Below are positions 1-8,215 of a DNA stretch of 34,603 bases, in pieces. The DNA lies in NCBI GenBank assembly GCA_964622775.1, contig CAZUSO010000029.1, positions 1-34,603 of the forward strand. Reading direction: 5' to 3'. A model generated the notes under the pieces. The model was not told the origin of the DNA. It searched no databases and saw nothing but the letters and a program-made list of their open reading frames with translations. This DNA comes from CAZUSO01 sp964622775. Lineage in GTDB: Bacteria > Bacteroidota > Bacteroidia > Chitinophagales > Chitinophagaceae. Positions within the stretch are counted from its first letter, which is position 1; each line of letters opens with the position of its first letter. Both the position numbers and the translations under genes were made by a program.

Positions 1-1233
1 ATGAGCCACTGTTGGCTGTTTACCATATATGTGTTTTTGATTTTGAACACGCATTATTACTATCAGACTTTTAAACTAAAATATGCAATACGGATAGGTC
101 TCTTAGTGGGCATGGCCACTCTCGTCAGGCCTCCGGAATTTATTTCGGTTCTTATTCCCCTGCTCTGGAAGGTGGAAAACATATCCCTGCATTCCATTGC
201 TGCCCGTTTGCAATTGATAAAAAGGTGCCGGCATCATTTTATTCTCGCCGTTATTCCCGGCGGCCTGGTTGTCAGTCTGCAGCTTATGTACTGGAAATAT
301 GCATCGGGGCATTGGTTAGTTTATACTTACCAGGATCAGAAATTTGTATGGCTTAGCCCGCATTTAGAAAAATATGCATTTAATTTCGAATCGGGCTGGT
401 TAGTTTATACGCCATTAATAATGTTTGCTGCAATTGGTATTATACCTTTCCTGAGATTTGGAAAAAACCGGGTAGCGGTAATAACATTTATTATCGTAAA
501 TTACTATGTGGTGGCTTCCTGGGATAAATGGGATTATGGCGGCAGAGCTATGGTACAAAGCTATCCGGTAATCCTGTTTTTACTTGCTTCGCTGATTGAT
601 TATTTAATTAAAAAGAAATTTTTATTGTGGGCCGCCGCTCCTTTTCTGCTGATATTTATTTATTTCAATTTATGGTGGACCTATCAGGCGCATTCGAATG
701 GAGGACTAATCGGCAGCTTTCCTGTAACAAGCCAATATTTCCTGGCAACTGCTTTGCGATACAATTTACCCGTAGAAGTACAAAAATTAAGGGATAATAA
801 AGACCATTATACAGGAGAAATTACGAACCCCCAATTGATTTATGCAACTGATTTTAATAATGAAAATGACGAAGGGAAAATTATTGTTGACAATGAAAAT
901 CCTGAAAGTAAAACATACTCCCTTTTACGGCCGGAAAAGCCTTGTAAATGGATAAGAGCCGGAGCCGATATTCATGTTGTCGGTCGGAAGGAAGGGAATG
1001 TCTGGTTTATGACGGAATTTATCATCCGCTTTAAAAAAGGAGAACAAACGGTACAGGAAAACTATATCCGGTTGCAGCGCTTGTTAAACGATGATGAGAC
1101 GAGGAATATTTACTTAGATGCCTGTGTGGAAAGTACAGATTATGACCATATTGAGATACAGTTCAAAAACGACAATAACGGATCAACCCGCTGTGAGATA
1201 GATAACCTGACCGTAACAGGTTTTAATGATTAA
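1..1233 (+). CDS. Glycosyltransferase-like polytopic membrane protein, 5'-partial
   Basis: The readable part is 410 residues and the frame is open from the first base, so the true start probably lies upstream. It has about seven hydrophobic segments (roughly residues 5-20, 26-45, 72-95, 135-152, 158-172, 188-205 and 210-228), an RPPE motif after the second one, and a soluble C-terminal region from about residue 260. This layout fits the C-terminal half of a GT39/ArnT-like transferase, which moves sugars from polyprenyl-phosphate donors at the membrane. The acidic catalytic loop expected near the N-terminus is outside the window, so the activity is inferred. It ends 32 nt before the FAD oxidoreductase on the same strand, so the two are probably co-transcribed. 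It could also be a plain uncharacterised membrane protein. Confidence 0.7.
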   Translation: MSHCWLFTIYVFLILNTHYYYQTFKLKYAIRIGLLVGMATLVRPPEFISVLIPLLWKVENISLHSIAARLQLIKRCRHHFILAVIPGGLVVSLQLMYWKYASGHWLVYTYQDQKFVWLSPHLEKYAFNFESGWLVYTPLIMFAAIGIIPFLRFGKNRVAVITFIIVNYYVVASWDKWDYGGRAMVQSYPVILFLLASLIDYLIKKKFLLWAAAPFLLIFIYFNLWWTYQAHSNGGLIGSFPVTSQYFLATALRYNLPVEVQKLRDNKDHYTGEITNPQLIYATDFNNENDEGKIIVDNENPESKTYSLLRPEKPCKWIRAGADIHVVGRKEGNVWFMTEFIIRFKKGEQTVQENYIRLQRLLNDDETRNIYLDACVESTDYDHIEIQFKNDNNGSTRCEIDNLTVTGFND

Positions 1234-1265
1234 TCACCATATTTATTACTTAACATAAAAGAGCA

Positions 1266-2867
1266 ATGGCGCAGAAAATAGCGATAATAGCCGGAGCTGG
1301 CCCTGCCGGCCTTACCGCAGCTTATGAACTGCTGCAACGAACCGACATTATCCCTCTGGTCTTTGAAAAAGGCGAAGATATCGGAGGAATCAGTAAAACG
1401 GTAAATTACAAAGGCAACCGTATTGATATCGGCGGGCATCGCTTTTTCTCAAAATCCGACCGGGTGATGGAATGGTGGCTCAATATGCTGCCGCTCGAAA
1501 AAACCGGAAACACCAGTTTCTCCATTCAATATCAAAATAAAACCAGAGCTATTGATGCCGGACATTATCATACGATTGATGAAAAGGAAAGTGATAAGAT
1601 AATGTTGGTGCGCAAGCGGCTTTCCCGGATTTATTTTTTGAAAAAATTTTTCAGCTACCCCGTTACGCTTTCTATGGAAACCTTAGGGAATTTAGGGCTG
1701 ATCCGCTCCATAAAAATTTTCTTTTCATTTCTTGCTGCGAAAATCAATCCTGTAAACCCCGAAAAATCTCTCGAAGATTTTTTCATCAACCGGTTTGGGA
1801 AAGAGTTGTACAAAACATTCTTTCGGGATTATACGGAAAAAGTATGGGGTATGCCCTGCAACAAAATTTCGCCGGAATGGGGCGCCCAGCGTGTAAAAGG
1901 ATTGTCGGTCGCCAAAGCTGTCCTTCATGCGCTGAGCATCAGGGAAAAACCTTCAAATGGCATCAGCCAGAAAGAAACGGAAACCAGCCTAATAGAACGT
2001 TTTCTTTATCCCAAATTCGGGCCGGGCCAAATGTGGGAAGAGGTGGCAAGCCGCATCACAAATAAAGGCGGAAAAATTTTTATGCAGCAGGAAGTAATTG
2101 CCGTTAATACGGAAAACAATCTGATCCGGTCTGTTCGGGTACGAAACAATATCACGAAAGAAGAAACGGAATTTGAATGTCAGTATTTCTTTTCTACCAT
2201 GCCGGTGAAACAGTTAATCAATGCGCTTCATCCCAAAGCCCCGGAAGCGGTAACGGCTATTGCAAACGGCCTGATGTACCGGGATTTTCTTACCGTTGGC
2301 TTACTGATGAAAAAACTAAAAATTAAGAAATACAAAGACCGCCCGGCAGGCAAAAAGAATATGGTTGAAGATAACTGGATTTATATTCAGGAACGTGATG
2401 TGCAGGTGGGACGGCTACGGATCTTTAATAACTGGAGCCCGTTTATGGTAGCCGACCCCGAAAATGTCTGGATTGGAATGGAATACTTCTGTAATGAAGG
2501 CGACACATTATGGAAGATGAACAACGAAAAAATAAAACAGCTTGCCATTGATGAGTTAGCAGCCATTGATATCATTCATAAGGAAGATGTACTGGACAGC
2601 ACCGTATTGCGTATGGAGAAAGCCTATCCCGCCTACTTTGGCACTTATGATCATTTCGATACAATAAAAATTTACACTGATAATTTTGAGAACATGTTTT
2701 TAGTAGGGCGTAACGGTATGCATAAATATAATAACAGCGATCATTCCATGCTTACCGCGATGGTTGCCGTGGACAATATCCTGTCAGGCATAAAGCATAA
2801 AGCGAATATCTGGGAGATCAATACCGAGCAGGAATACCATGAATCCAAAGAGGATTCTATAGTATAA
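1266..2867 (+). CDS. NAD(P)/FAD-dependent oxidoreductase, UDP-galactopyranose mutase/amine-oxidase-like
   Basis: A 533-residue flavoprotein. The N-terminus carries the dinucleotide-binding motif GAGPAG (residues 10-15), followed by FEKGEDIGGISKT and a GG-H-R-F-F segment near residues 57-63, as in the protoporphyrinogen oxidase/UDP-galactopyranose mutase superfamily. A second FAD-contacting stretch near the C-terminus (MFLVGRNGMHKYNNSDHS) is well preserved. Substrate and reaction cannot be read from the sequence. Its position directly behind a glycosyltransferase-like gene suggests a role in cell-surface glycan or nucleotide-sugar metabolism. No signal peptide is visible, so it should be cytoplasmic. 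The last residues (EYHESKED) recur as a relic at 4735-4821. Other possible functions are carotenoid or porphyrin-type oxidation. Confidence 0.85.
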   Translation: MAQKIAIIAGAGPAGLTAAYELLQRTDIIPLVFEKGEDIGGISKTVNYKGNRIDIGGHRFFSKSDRVMEWWLNMLPLEKTGNTSFSIQYQNKTRAIDAGHYHTIDEKESDKIMLVRKRLSRIYFLKKFFSYPVTLSMETLGNLGLIRSIKIFFSFLAAKINPVNPEKSLEDFFINRFGKELYKTFFRDYTEKVWGMPCNKISPEWGAQRVKGLSVAKAVLHALSIREKPSNGISQKETETSLIERFLYPKFGPGQMWEEVASRITNKGGKIFMQQEVIAVNTENNLIRSVRVRNNITKEETEFECQYFFSTMPVKQLINALHPKAPEAVTAIANGLMYRDFLTVGLLMKKLKIKKYKDRPAGKKNMVEDNWIYIQERDVQVGRLRIFNNWSPFMVADPENVWIGMEYFCNEGDTLWKMNNEKIKQLAIDELAAIDIIHKEDVLDSTVLRMEKAYPAYFGTYDHFDTIKIYTDNFENMFLVGRNGMHKYNNSDHSMLTAMVAVDNILSGIKHKANIWEINTEQEYHESKEDSIV

Positions 2868-2955
2868 GATTGCTCTTTCTCCATACAAATTGCCGGATTT
2901 CTTCAGCAGAAACTCCTCAGTGTAATGATTACAAAGTAAATTATCCGTTTGAGGA
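2868..2955 (-). pseudogene. Relic of the 3' end of an icd copy
   Basis: Read on the minus strand, these bases encode a degenerate version of the isocitrate dehydrogenase C-terminus. DN-LLCNHYTEEFLLKKSGNL matches DNMGIVTEDFQLKKSSSL of the intact gene at 4837. It directly follows the oxidoreductase stop, just as the intact icd 3' end follows the oxidoreductase relic at 4735-4821. It has no start and is not expected to be expressed as a protein. It is one arm of the duplication around the T9SS gene. Confidence 0.6.
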
Positions 2956-3035
2956 TAAATTTGGACACTAACTTATCACGCAGGTAGGGACACGGACATA
3001 TTATTTGTGAAGCAGAGGGCTCTTGTTTTTAAGGA

Positions 3036-3116
3036 CACAAGGCATTTCATCTTTGATGAAATGCCTTGTGATACTTCGCCGTTCGCTTTTAAAAGCGCGC
3101 TGAGGCTATCGCCTCA
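3036..3116. terminator. Cluster of three hairpins between convergent genes
   Basis: Three palindromes follow one another. At 3036-3070 a perfect 16-bp stem (CACAAGGCATTTCATC and its complement) closes on a 3-nt TTT loop. At 3084-3097 CGCTTTTAAAAGCG is fully self-complementary. At 3101-3116 TGAGGC/GCCTCA encloses TATC. They lie between the oxidoreductase (plus) and T9SS gene (minus), so bidirectional transcription termination is the likely role. No strong U-tract follows the largest one, so a repeat or recombination site is also possible. Confidence 0.5.
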
Positions 3117-3128
3117 TAATATGATTAT

Positions 3129-4559
3129 TTATTGTTTGATAAACTTATCGCTAAAGTTCAGGCCGGCTCCTGTTACGTGGATAAAATACAAGCCTGCCGG
3201 CAGATGATTTACATCAATAGTTTTTGCAGATTGCAAGGCATTTTTATTAAAGGTTAATTCGGTGATTTTCTTTCCAAACGCATCAACAATCATTAAGTTT
3301 AAGGCAGGGTGTTCCCGTTGTATTTGGATGTTCAGCGTACCTTTTACCGGATTTGGGAATAATTGATAGCCTATTGATTTTATCATTTCATCAATATGGG
3401 TACTTTGACCGCTTATTGTTATTAAAAGCGAATCTGCAATAGCCGTATTGATTACAGCAGTAGCTTTAGCCCATACATTCCCGTCTGAAGCAGCCGTTAC
3501 CAGTCCGCTTGCAGAAATGGTAGCATTGCCGTCTGCCGGTACAATACTCCATGTTACATTTTGGTTTGCAGCGGCAGGCGATACGATAGCCACCATTTGT
3601 AATGTACCGTTTAATGTGCTGATAATACCCGGCACACTACCCTGAGTGATTACCTGAATGCTTTCTACCGCTACGGACTGGTTAGCGATAGTTATCAGTA
3701 CCGAATCAGCTATAGTTATATCCTCATTAGCAACAGCCTTAGCCCACACACTACCATCAGCAGTTGCGGTCACTAATCCGTTTGCAGAAATGGTAGCATT
3801 GCCGTCCACTGCAACAATGCTCCAGATTACATTTTGCGATTGAGTTGCAGGATATACCGTAGCGACCATTTGTAGCGTACCCCCTGCCGTGTTAATAACC
3901 GGGCTGCCATTATTTTCTACTGCTGCTACCACACTGTCAATACCTGCTGTTACGGTTCCGGTAATGTTTACGGTATAATCATGGACTTCTCCGTATTCCC
4001 ATACGTTTGTTCCCTGATTGCAGGGGTCGAAATCCGCGGCACTTTCAGGCTCAAAGGATTCTTCAAAATAGGGGTAAGCCACCATCACCCGCATTCTGTG
4101 CTCACCGGATAGTGCACCCGAAGGAATTGCAATGGTTACATTGGAGCCGCTTTCTGATAAATAATCATTATGTGCTGCAACCATTTCATTTAGAGAAAAT
4201 ATCTGATCGTCATTAAAATCAATCCATATTGCACAGTAATCGCCGTCAGAATCTTCCGGGAAATCCGGGTCTATGTAGGAGTAGCTGGATGATATATTTG
4301 CGGTATAAGACATTCCAGGCGCTAAATCTACAGACTCGCCGGTTCTGTTATCATATCCGTTTGGAGCGCATCCCGTATTATTATTTACTATCGAAGTGCC
4401 GTTTTCACCATTTAAAATAAACGTATTAATTTCATCTCCATCCGAACATGCTTCCTCAGAGGTAGGAGTACAATATTGTGCATTCACATTTGTTAAAAAA
4501 GCCGAAAACATTAACCCGAAAGCAACAGGTTTAAGCATAGTTCTAATTTTCATATTCAT
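3129..4559 (-). CDS. Secreted T9SS cargo protein with GEVED domain and two Ig-like (BIG2-type) repeats
   Basis: A 476-residue secreted protein. Residues 1-28 form a signal peptide ending in NVNAQ. Residues about 105-199 match the GEVED domain, with an acidic DSDGDYCAIWIDFNDD stretch and the GEVHDYTVNI motif. Two similar Ig-like units follow (about 203-385) with a period of 91 residues; at the DNA level the 10-mer starting at 3511 recurs at 3784. The last 80 or so residues are a type A T9SS sorting domain: FPNP, LPAGLYFI and a lysine near the end. In Bacteroidota such tails direct export across the outer membrane and attachment to the surface or release. Function of the cargo is unknown; adhesion or surface display is plausible. 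The gene sits inside a duplicated oxidoreductase/icd junction, so it is probably a later arrival at this site. Confidence 0.88.
   Translation of the reverse strand: MNMKIRTMLKPVAFGLMFSAFLTNVNAQYCTPTSEEACSDGDEINTFILNGENGTSIVNNNTGCAPNGYDNRTGESVDLAPGMSYTANISSSYSYIDPDFPEDSDGDYCAIWIDFNDDQIFSLNEMVAAHNDYLSESGSNVTIAIPSGALSGEHRMRVMVAYPYFEESFEPESAADFDPCNQGTNVWEYGEVHDYTVNITGTVTAGIDSVVAAVENNGSPVINTAGGTLQMVATVYPATQSQNVIWSIVAVDGNATISANGLVTATADGSVWAKAVANEDITIADSVLITIANQSVAVESIQVITQGSVPGIISTLNGTLQMVAIVSPAAANQNVTWSIVPADGNATISASGLVTAASDGNVWAKATAVINTAIADSLLITISGQSTHIDEMIKSIGYQLFPNPVKGTLNIQIQREHPALNLMIVDAFGKKITELTFNKNALQSAKTIDVNHLPAGLYFIHVTGAGLNFSDKFIKQ
3489..3850. repeat. Two 273-bp tandem units inside the T9SS gene
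   Basis: The run GCAGAAATGGTAGCATTGCC occurs at 3511 and again at 3784, with flanking sequence also similar. The 273-bp period equals 91 codons and corresponds to the two Ig-like domains. Such close copies can expand or contract by recombination without breaking the frame. Confidence 0.75.
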
Positions 4560-4734
4560 AATTTTAATGTTTTTAAAATAAAGCAGAGCAAAATGGTAAT
4601 AGACAAATAAAATGCCTGACAGGTTAAAAATTTTCTGTTGTTTAATTGTTAATTATGTAGAAAGACAGGTGATTAATATCAATAACCTACTGATACTCTG
4701 GTATAACAATACAGCTTGTTTCCCTGCAGAGCTT

Positions 4735-4821
4735 GTGTATTATTCTCTCCGGCGCACGAACCACGGGCATGTACCTGTTTGGGTAGAATACCACGAATCT
4801 AAAGAAGAAGCTGAAATATAA
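4735..4821 (+). pseudogene. Relic of the 3' end of the FAD oxidoreductase
   Basis: The sequence encodes ILSGAR, then (after a frame change) RTNHGHVPVWVEYHESKEE and a stop. This parallels ILSG...EYHESKED at the end of the intact oxidoreductase (2780-2867). At the DNA level 4788-4880 aligns with about 2833-2927 across the stop codon and into the icd 3' end. The fragment lacks the rest of the gene. I estimate roughly 70 percent identity by eye. Confidence 0.65.
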
Positions 4822-4836
4822 AATTACCCTTTCTCC

Positions 4837-6144
4837 TTACAAACTACTGGATTTTTTCAACTGAAAATCTTCCGTAACAATTCCCATATTATCAATAATC
4901 TCCTGCCCGAACTCGCTGGTCTTTAAAAGAGTGGCTCCGGACATCAGGTTATAAAAGTCAATAGTTACCCGTTTGCGCATAATGGTGGCCTGCAGGGCAG
5001 ACGTAATCAGCATTGCGGCCTCGTTCCATCCCAGGTATTCCAGCATCATACATCCGCTCAGGATCACGGAAGAAGGGTTCATGGAATCGGTTCCTGCAAA
5101 TTTAGGAGCGGTACCATGTGTGGCTTCAAATACCGCATATCCGGTTTTATAGTTGATATTCGCGCCGGGAGCAATACCAATGCCGCCAACGGCTGCGGCC
5201 AGCGCATCCGAAATATAATCGCCGTTCAGGTTAAGCGTGGCCACTACCGAATAGTCCTGAGGAGCAATCAGTATTTGTTGTAAGAAATTATCCGCGATAA
5301 TGTCTTTTATCAGCAGCTTACCCTGCGACAGGGCGGAACGCTGCGCTTCATTGGCCTTTTCCTCACCCTCCTGCTTTTTGATCTCATCCCATTCGTCCCA
5401 GGTAAAGGTTCGGTCGCCGTATTCTTTCCGGGCTACTTCATAACCCCAGGCTTTGAAGGCTCCTTCGGTGAATTTCATGATATTGCCTTTATGCACCAGC
5501 GTAACGGAAGGCAGGTTTTTCTCCAGGGCATAGTTAAGCGCCGCGCGCACCAAACGTTTGGTACCTTTCTCCGAAACCGGCTTCACGCCGAATGAGGAAC
5601 TGCCGGGGAAGCGGATATTTTTCACGCCCATTTCTTCAATCAGAAATTTTTCGAACCGCTTGCATTCCGGCGAACCGGTTTTCCATTCAATGCCGGCATA
5701 GATATCTTCGGTATTTTCCCGGAATATGGTCATGTCCACCCGCTCGGGATGCACGACAGGAGAGGGCACTCCTTTAAACCAGCGTACCGGCCGCAGGCAA
5801 ACATATAAGTCCAGATCCTGGCGCATGGCCACATTCAGCGAGCGGATACCGCCTCCGATCGGGGTCGTGAGCGGGCCTTTAATAGAAACAATATAATCCC
5901 GTGCCGTCTGAAGGGTTTCCATCGGAAGCCAGTTGCCGGTTTGCCGGAAAGCCTTCTCCCCGGCCAGCATTTCTTTCCATTCAATCTTACGGCTGCCTCC
6001 GTATGCTTTGGCTACCGCAGCATCAAACACCTTTTGAGCCACCTGCCAAATTTCCGGGCCTATGCCATCGCCTTCAATGAACGGAATAATTGGATGATCC
6101 GGTACCTGAATCCGCCCGTTTTGCATCGTGATTTTTTCTGCCAT
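4837..6144 (-). CDS. icd: Isocitrate dehydrogenase, NADP-dependent type
   Basis: 435 residues from the ATG at 6144. It converts isocitrate to 2-oxoglutarate and CO2 in the TCA cycle. The substrate loop GGGIRSLNVAMRQ (98-109) holds the Ser, Asn and Arg that bind isocitrate; Ser102 is the residue phosphorylated in E. coli. NLNGDYISDALAAAVGG (305-321) is the metal-binding signature, and GTAPKFAG (344-351) is the cofactor loop. Lys348 matches the E. coli NADP determinant Lys344, but other E. coli determinants differ (Ile395 for Tyr391, Asn399 for Arg395). The frame stays open 63 codons upstream; those residues look unlike any ICDH, and a -7 box at 6187-6194 would lie inside them, so 6144 is preferred. 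It is convergent with the oxidoreductase relic and seems monocistronic. Confidence 0.95.
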   Translation of the reverse strand: MAEKITMQNGRIQVPDHPIIPFIEGDGIGPEIWQVAQKVFDAAVAKAYGGSRKIEWKEMLAGEKAFRQTGNWLPMETLQTARDYIVSIKGPLTTPIGGGIRSLNVAMRQDLDLYVCLRPVRWFKGVPSPVVHPERVDMTIFRENTEDIYAGIEWKTGSPECKRFEKFLIEEMGVKNIRFPGSSSFGVKPVSEKGTKRLVRAALNYALEKNLPSVTLVHKGNIMKFTEGAFKAWGYEVARKEYGDRTFTWDEWDEIKKQEGEEKANEAQRSALSQGKLLIKDIIADNFLQQILIAPQDYSVVATLNLNGDYISDALAAAVGGIGIAPGANINYKTGYAVFEATHGTAPKFAGTDSMNPSSVILSGCMMLEYLGWNEAAMLITSALQATIMRKRVTIDFYNLMSGATLLKTSEFGQEIIDNMGIVTEDFQLKKSSSL

Positions 6145-6186
6145 AATAATATGCTTCTGTTTTTTGCTTCGTTTTTTGGGGATGTG

Positions 6187-6194
6187 CAAAGGTA
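6187..6194 (-). promoter_or_regulatory. Candidate icd promoter, -7 box TACCTTTG
   Basis: The minus strand reads TACCTTTG, an exact match to the Bacteroidota TAnnTTTG -7 element. It lies 42 bp upstream of the ATG at 6144, which predicts a leader of about 35-40 nt. No clear TTG is seen at the usual -33 distance. Confidence 0.5.
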
Positions 6195-6527
6195 CGCCTC
6201 CGAAGCGAAAATCAGCGCCCCTTGGGGGAAGTAAAAACGAAACCCTCCGAAAAGCCTGGTTCTTCATTCCGAATACAGCAAAGTGAAATTGAGCAATCAT
6301 AACAGATGATATGCTGAGCTTCCAATATGGCATACAGGGATTAGTTTTTGCGGAGAGCGTTCGCTTATTTATTAGCGGGGATTTTTATGACCTTATGATT
6401 GCCATGGTTTCCGTTTCTTCCGAACGATTGTTTAGTGTTCATTGCTGCACCACGAGGCGAATGTAATGGTAATAAATATCGTTATATGCTGTAAGCGATC
6501 TTAGTAACTTCTTCAATATAAACGGGA
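6195..6527. other. Intergenic stretch without recognisable gene
   Basis: Between the icd promoter and the repeat at 6528 I see no convincing coding frame, RNA or palindrome. Confidence 0.5.
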
Positions 6528-6725
6528 GCATCTCAAATTGTCGCGTTACCTATGATATCACTCCTTTTTTCGTCATACGAACGGGTTGGTGTTATTGGCA
6601 ACGCTTGAAGCAATCTCATCAGGATTGCTGTTTTTGAGATTGCTTCCTGCTCCATTCCCCGCAGTCGCAATGACGTTGTACGCTCTGTCGTTCCGGCAAC
6701 TTCGCAGGTGCGAAATTTGAAATGC
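6528..6725. repeat. Intergenic repeat A with inverted-repeat ends
   Basis: The left end GCATCTCAAATTGTCGC (6528-6544) and the right end GCGAAATTTGAAATGC (6710-6725) are imperfect inverted repeats, giving a 198-bp MITE-like unit. Inside is a hairpin, GAAGCAATCTC (6607-6617) with GAGATTGCTTC (6636-6646). A 64-codon minus-strand frame across it is a by-product of the repeat. The ends are shared with repeats at 19108, 23921, 13031 and 34515; the interior is not. No target-site duplication was recognised. Confidence 0.6.
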
Positions 6726-6794
6726 ACTTCTATTTATAAGACTGCCATCTCTGATTGCAAAGGTTGGTAAGTAGTGAATGTTTGGGATGCCTCT

Positions 6795-8027
6795 TTATGC
6801 TGCCTGATCTTCTTCGATATAATCCAAATCTTTGTGGAATGTTTCTTCAAGAGTGAATGCGGCTATAAAGGCAATAAGAATACACATGATGCCAACGACA
6901 ATACCACTGGTATATTTGGATAAAAATCCCTGAAGAAAAGTGAATAAGGCAGATATGGGGATAAGCGTGGCTCTCACGAAATTGGTAACGGTGGTAGTTA
7001 CTGTTGCCCGCAAATTTGTTCCGAATTGTTCGGCCGCAATAGTAATAAAAATGGCCCAGTAGCCGACTGCTATTCCAAGAATAAAACAAACCCAATAAAA
7101 GTAAGCAGGTGTGACATGGTGCAGGCTGAAATACCATAAGACACTCAGACCGGTGAATATTAAAAACAACGCGACCGTTTTCTTTCTGCTTTTCCAGACC
7201 TGACTGATAATACCGCTGAGCAAGTCCCCGAATATGAGACCGGCATAACTAATCATTACTGCAAAGCCGGGCTTTATTGGCTCTGTTACCTGCATTTCTT
7301 TCGCAAAATCGTTGGAAAAGAATACCAGTATCCCTACTACATACCAGGTGGGCAGTCCTATCAGGATACATTTTAAATATTTTACGAACCGCTTCTTATC
7401 GGTGAAGATAGACAGGAAATCTCCCTTTCGTACATTTACCTGCTGCATGTTTTTGAACATCCCGGATTCTATAACACCGATCCGCAGGAATAAAAGCACG
7501 ATACCCAGTCCTCCTCCGATATAATAACATACCCTCCAGTTGAACTCCTCGGATATCATGAAGGCGAGAATGGCTCCGCTAACTCCTATGGTGGAGATCA
7601 GCATGGTGCCATACCCTCTCTTTTCCTTAGGCAATACTTCTGCCACCAGGGTAATTCCTGCCCCCAACTCACCGGCTAATCCTACTCCCGCCAGAAAACG
7701 CCAGGCGATATAGCCTTCAATGCCATGCACCATACCATTAAAAATATTGGCTAACGAGTATAGTATGATGGATCCGAAGAGTACCTTCAGCCGTCCTTTT
7801 TTATCGCCCAATATGCCCCAAAGAATGCCGCCTGACAGCATTCCGGCCATTTGTACATTGATGAGTAGTAAACCTTTCTGACTAATCTCTTCGGGAGAAA
7901 ACCCCAAATCCTTTAAGCTGCTGACCCGTATAATTCCAAACAGTACCAAGTCGTAGATATCTACGAAATATCCGAGGGCAGATACAATAACGGCCAGATT
8001 AAAAACAGAACGGGAGGAAGTGCTCAT
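6795..8027 (-). CDS. MFS transporter
   Basis: 410 residues with about twelve predicted transmembrane segments, the usual size for the major facilitator superfamily. The loop 2-3 motif A is present as GILGDKKGRL (71-80), and RFLAGVGLAGELGAG with PKEKRG closes the first half, as in metabolite:proton symporters of the sugar/aromatic-acid type. The substrate cannot be deduced. It acts in the inner membrane. A perfect 11-bp inverted repeat ends 2 nt before the start codon (8030-8060) and may control expression. The gene stands alone: downstream is a repeat, and upstream is the terminator of the small secreted protein. It could be a niche sugar or organic-acid importer. Confidence 0.9.
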   Translation of the reverse strand: MSTSSRSVFNLAVIVSALGYFVDIYDLVLFGIIRVSSLKDLGFSPEEISQKGLLLINVQMAGMLSGGILWGILGDKKGRLKVLFGSIILYSLANIFNGMVHGIEGYIAWRFLAGVGLAGELGAGITLVAEVLPKEKRGYGTMLISTIGVSGAILAFMISEEFNWRVCYYIGGGLGIVLLFLRIGVIESGMFKNMQQVNVRKGDFLSIFTDKKRFVKYLKCILIGLPTWYVVGILVFFSNDFAKEMQVTEPIKPGFAVMISYAGLIFGDLLSGIISQVWKSRKKTVALFLIFTGLSVLWYFSLHHVTPAYFYWVCFILGIAVGYWAIFITIAAEQFGTNLRATVTTTVTNFVRATLIPISALFTFLQGFLSKYTSGIVVGIMCILIAFIAAFTLEETFHKDLDYIEEDQAA

Positions 8028-8029
8028 GT

Positions 8030-8060
8030 ATTATCTTCAAAATCCGGGGTTGAAGATAAT
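8030..8060 (-). promoter_or_regulatory. Inverted repeat next to the start codon of the MFS gene
   Basis: ATTATCTTCAA (8030-8040) and TTGAAGATAAT (8050-8060) form a perfect 11-bp stem with a 9-nt loop. It lies in the leader, 2 nt from the start codon, where it would mask the ribosome binding region as RNA, or serve as an operator as DNA. Confidence 0.5.
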
Positions 8061-8141
8061 AATTTCTTTTTATTATTACCCGCTAAATGAAAAGGGGATA
8101 TATCCCGGATCGTTGTTTATGCATTGGAAATTGAAGACAAA

Positions 8142-8192
8142 CATACGCAGTGTTCCGGCTGTGTTGTGCTGATATCCTGAACACTGCGTATG
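8142..8192 (-). terminator. Hairpin downstream of the small secreted-protein gene
   Basis: CATACGCAGTGTTC (8142-8155) pairs perfectly with GAACACTGCGTATG (8179-8192) across a 23-nt loop. It lies 23 nt past the end of the gene at 8216-8560 and upstream of the MFS gene, so it probably separates the two transcription units. No T-run is obvious. Confidence 0.55.
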
Positions 8193-8215
8193 ACAATATG
8201 GAGGAGTATGCCGGT

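Noticed and set aside
3489..3850. CRISPR-like or satellite repeat
   Set aside because: The two units are 273 bp, in frame and encode Ig-like domains.
4612..4821. 69-codon open frame as a small gene
   Set aside because: Only its tail resembles a protein, and that tail is the relic of the oxidoreductase C-terminus with a frame change.
6145..6333. 63-residue N-terminal extension of icd
   Set aside because: It does not look like any isocitrate dehydrogenase and overlaps the likely promoter box at 6187-6194.
6533..6727. 64-codon minus-strand open frame
   Set aside because: It lies wholly inside repeat A and reads through its hairpin; no protein family or start signal supports it.
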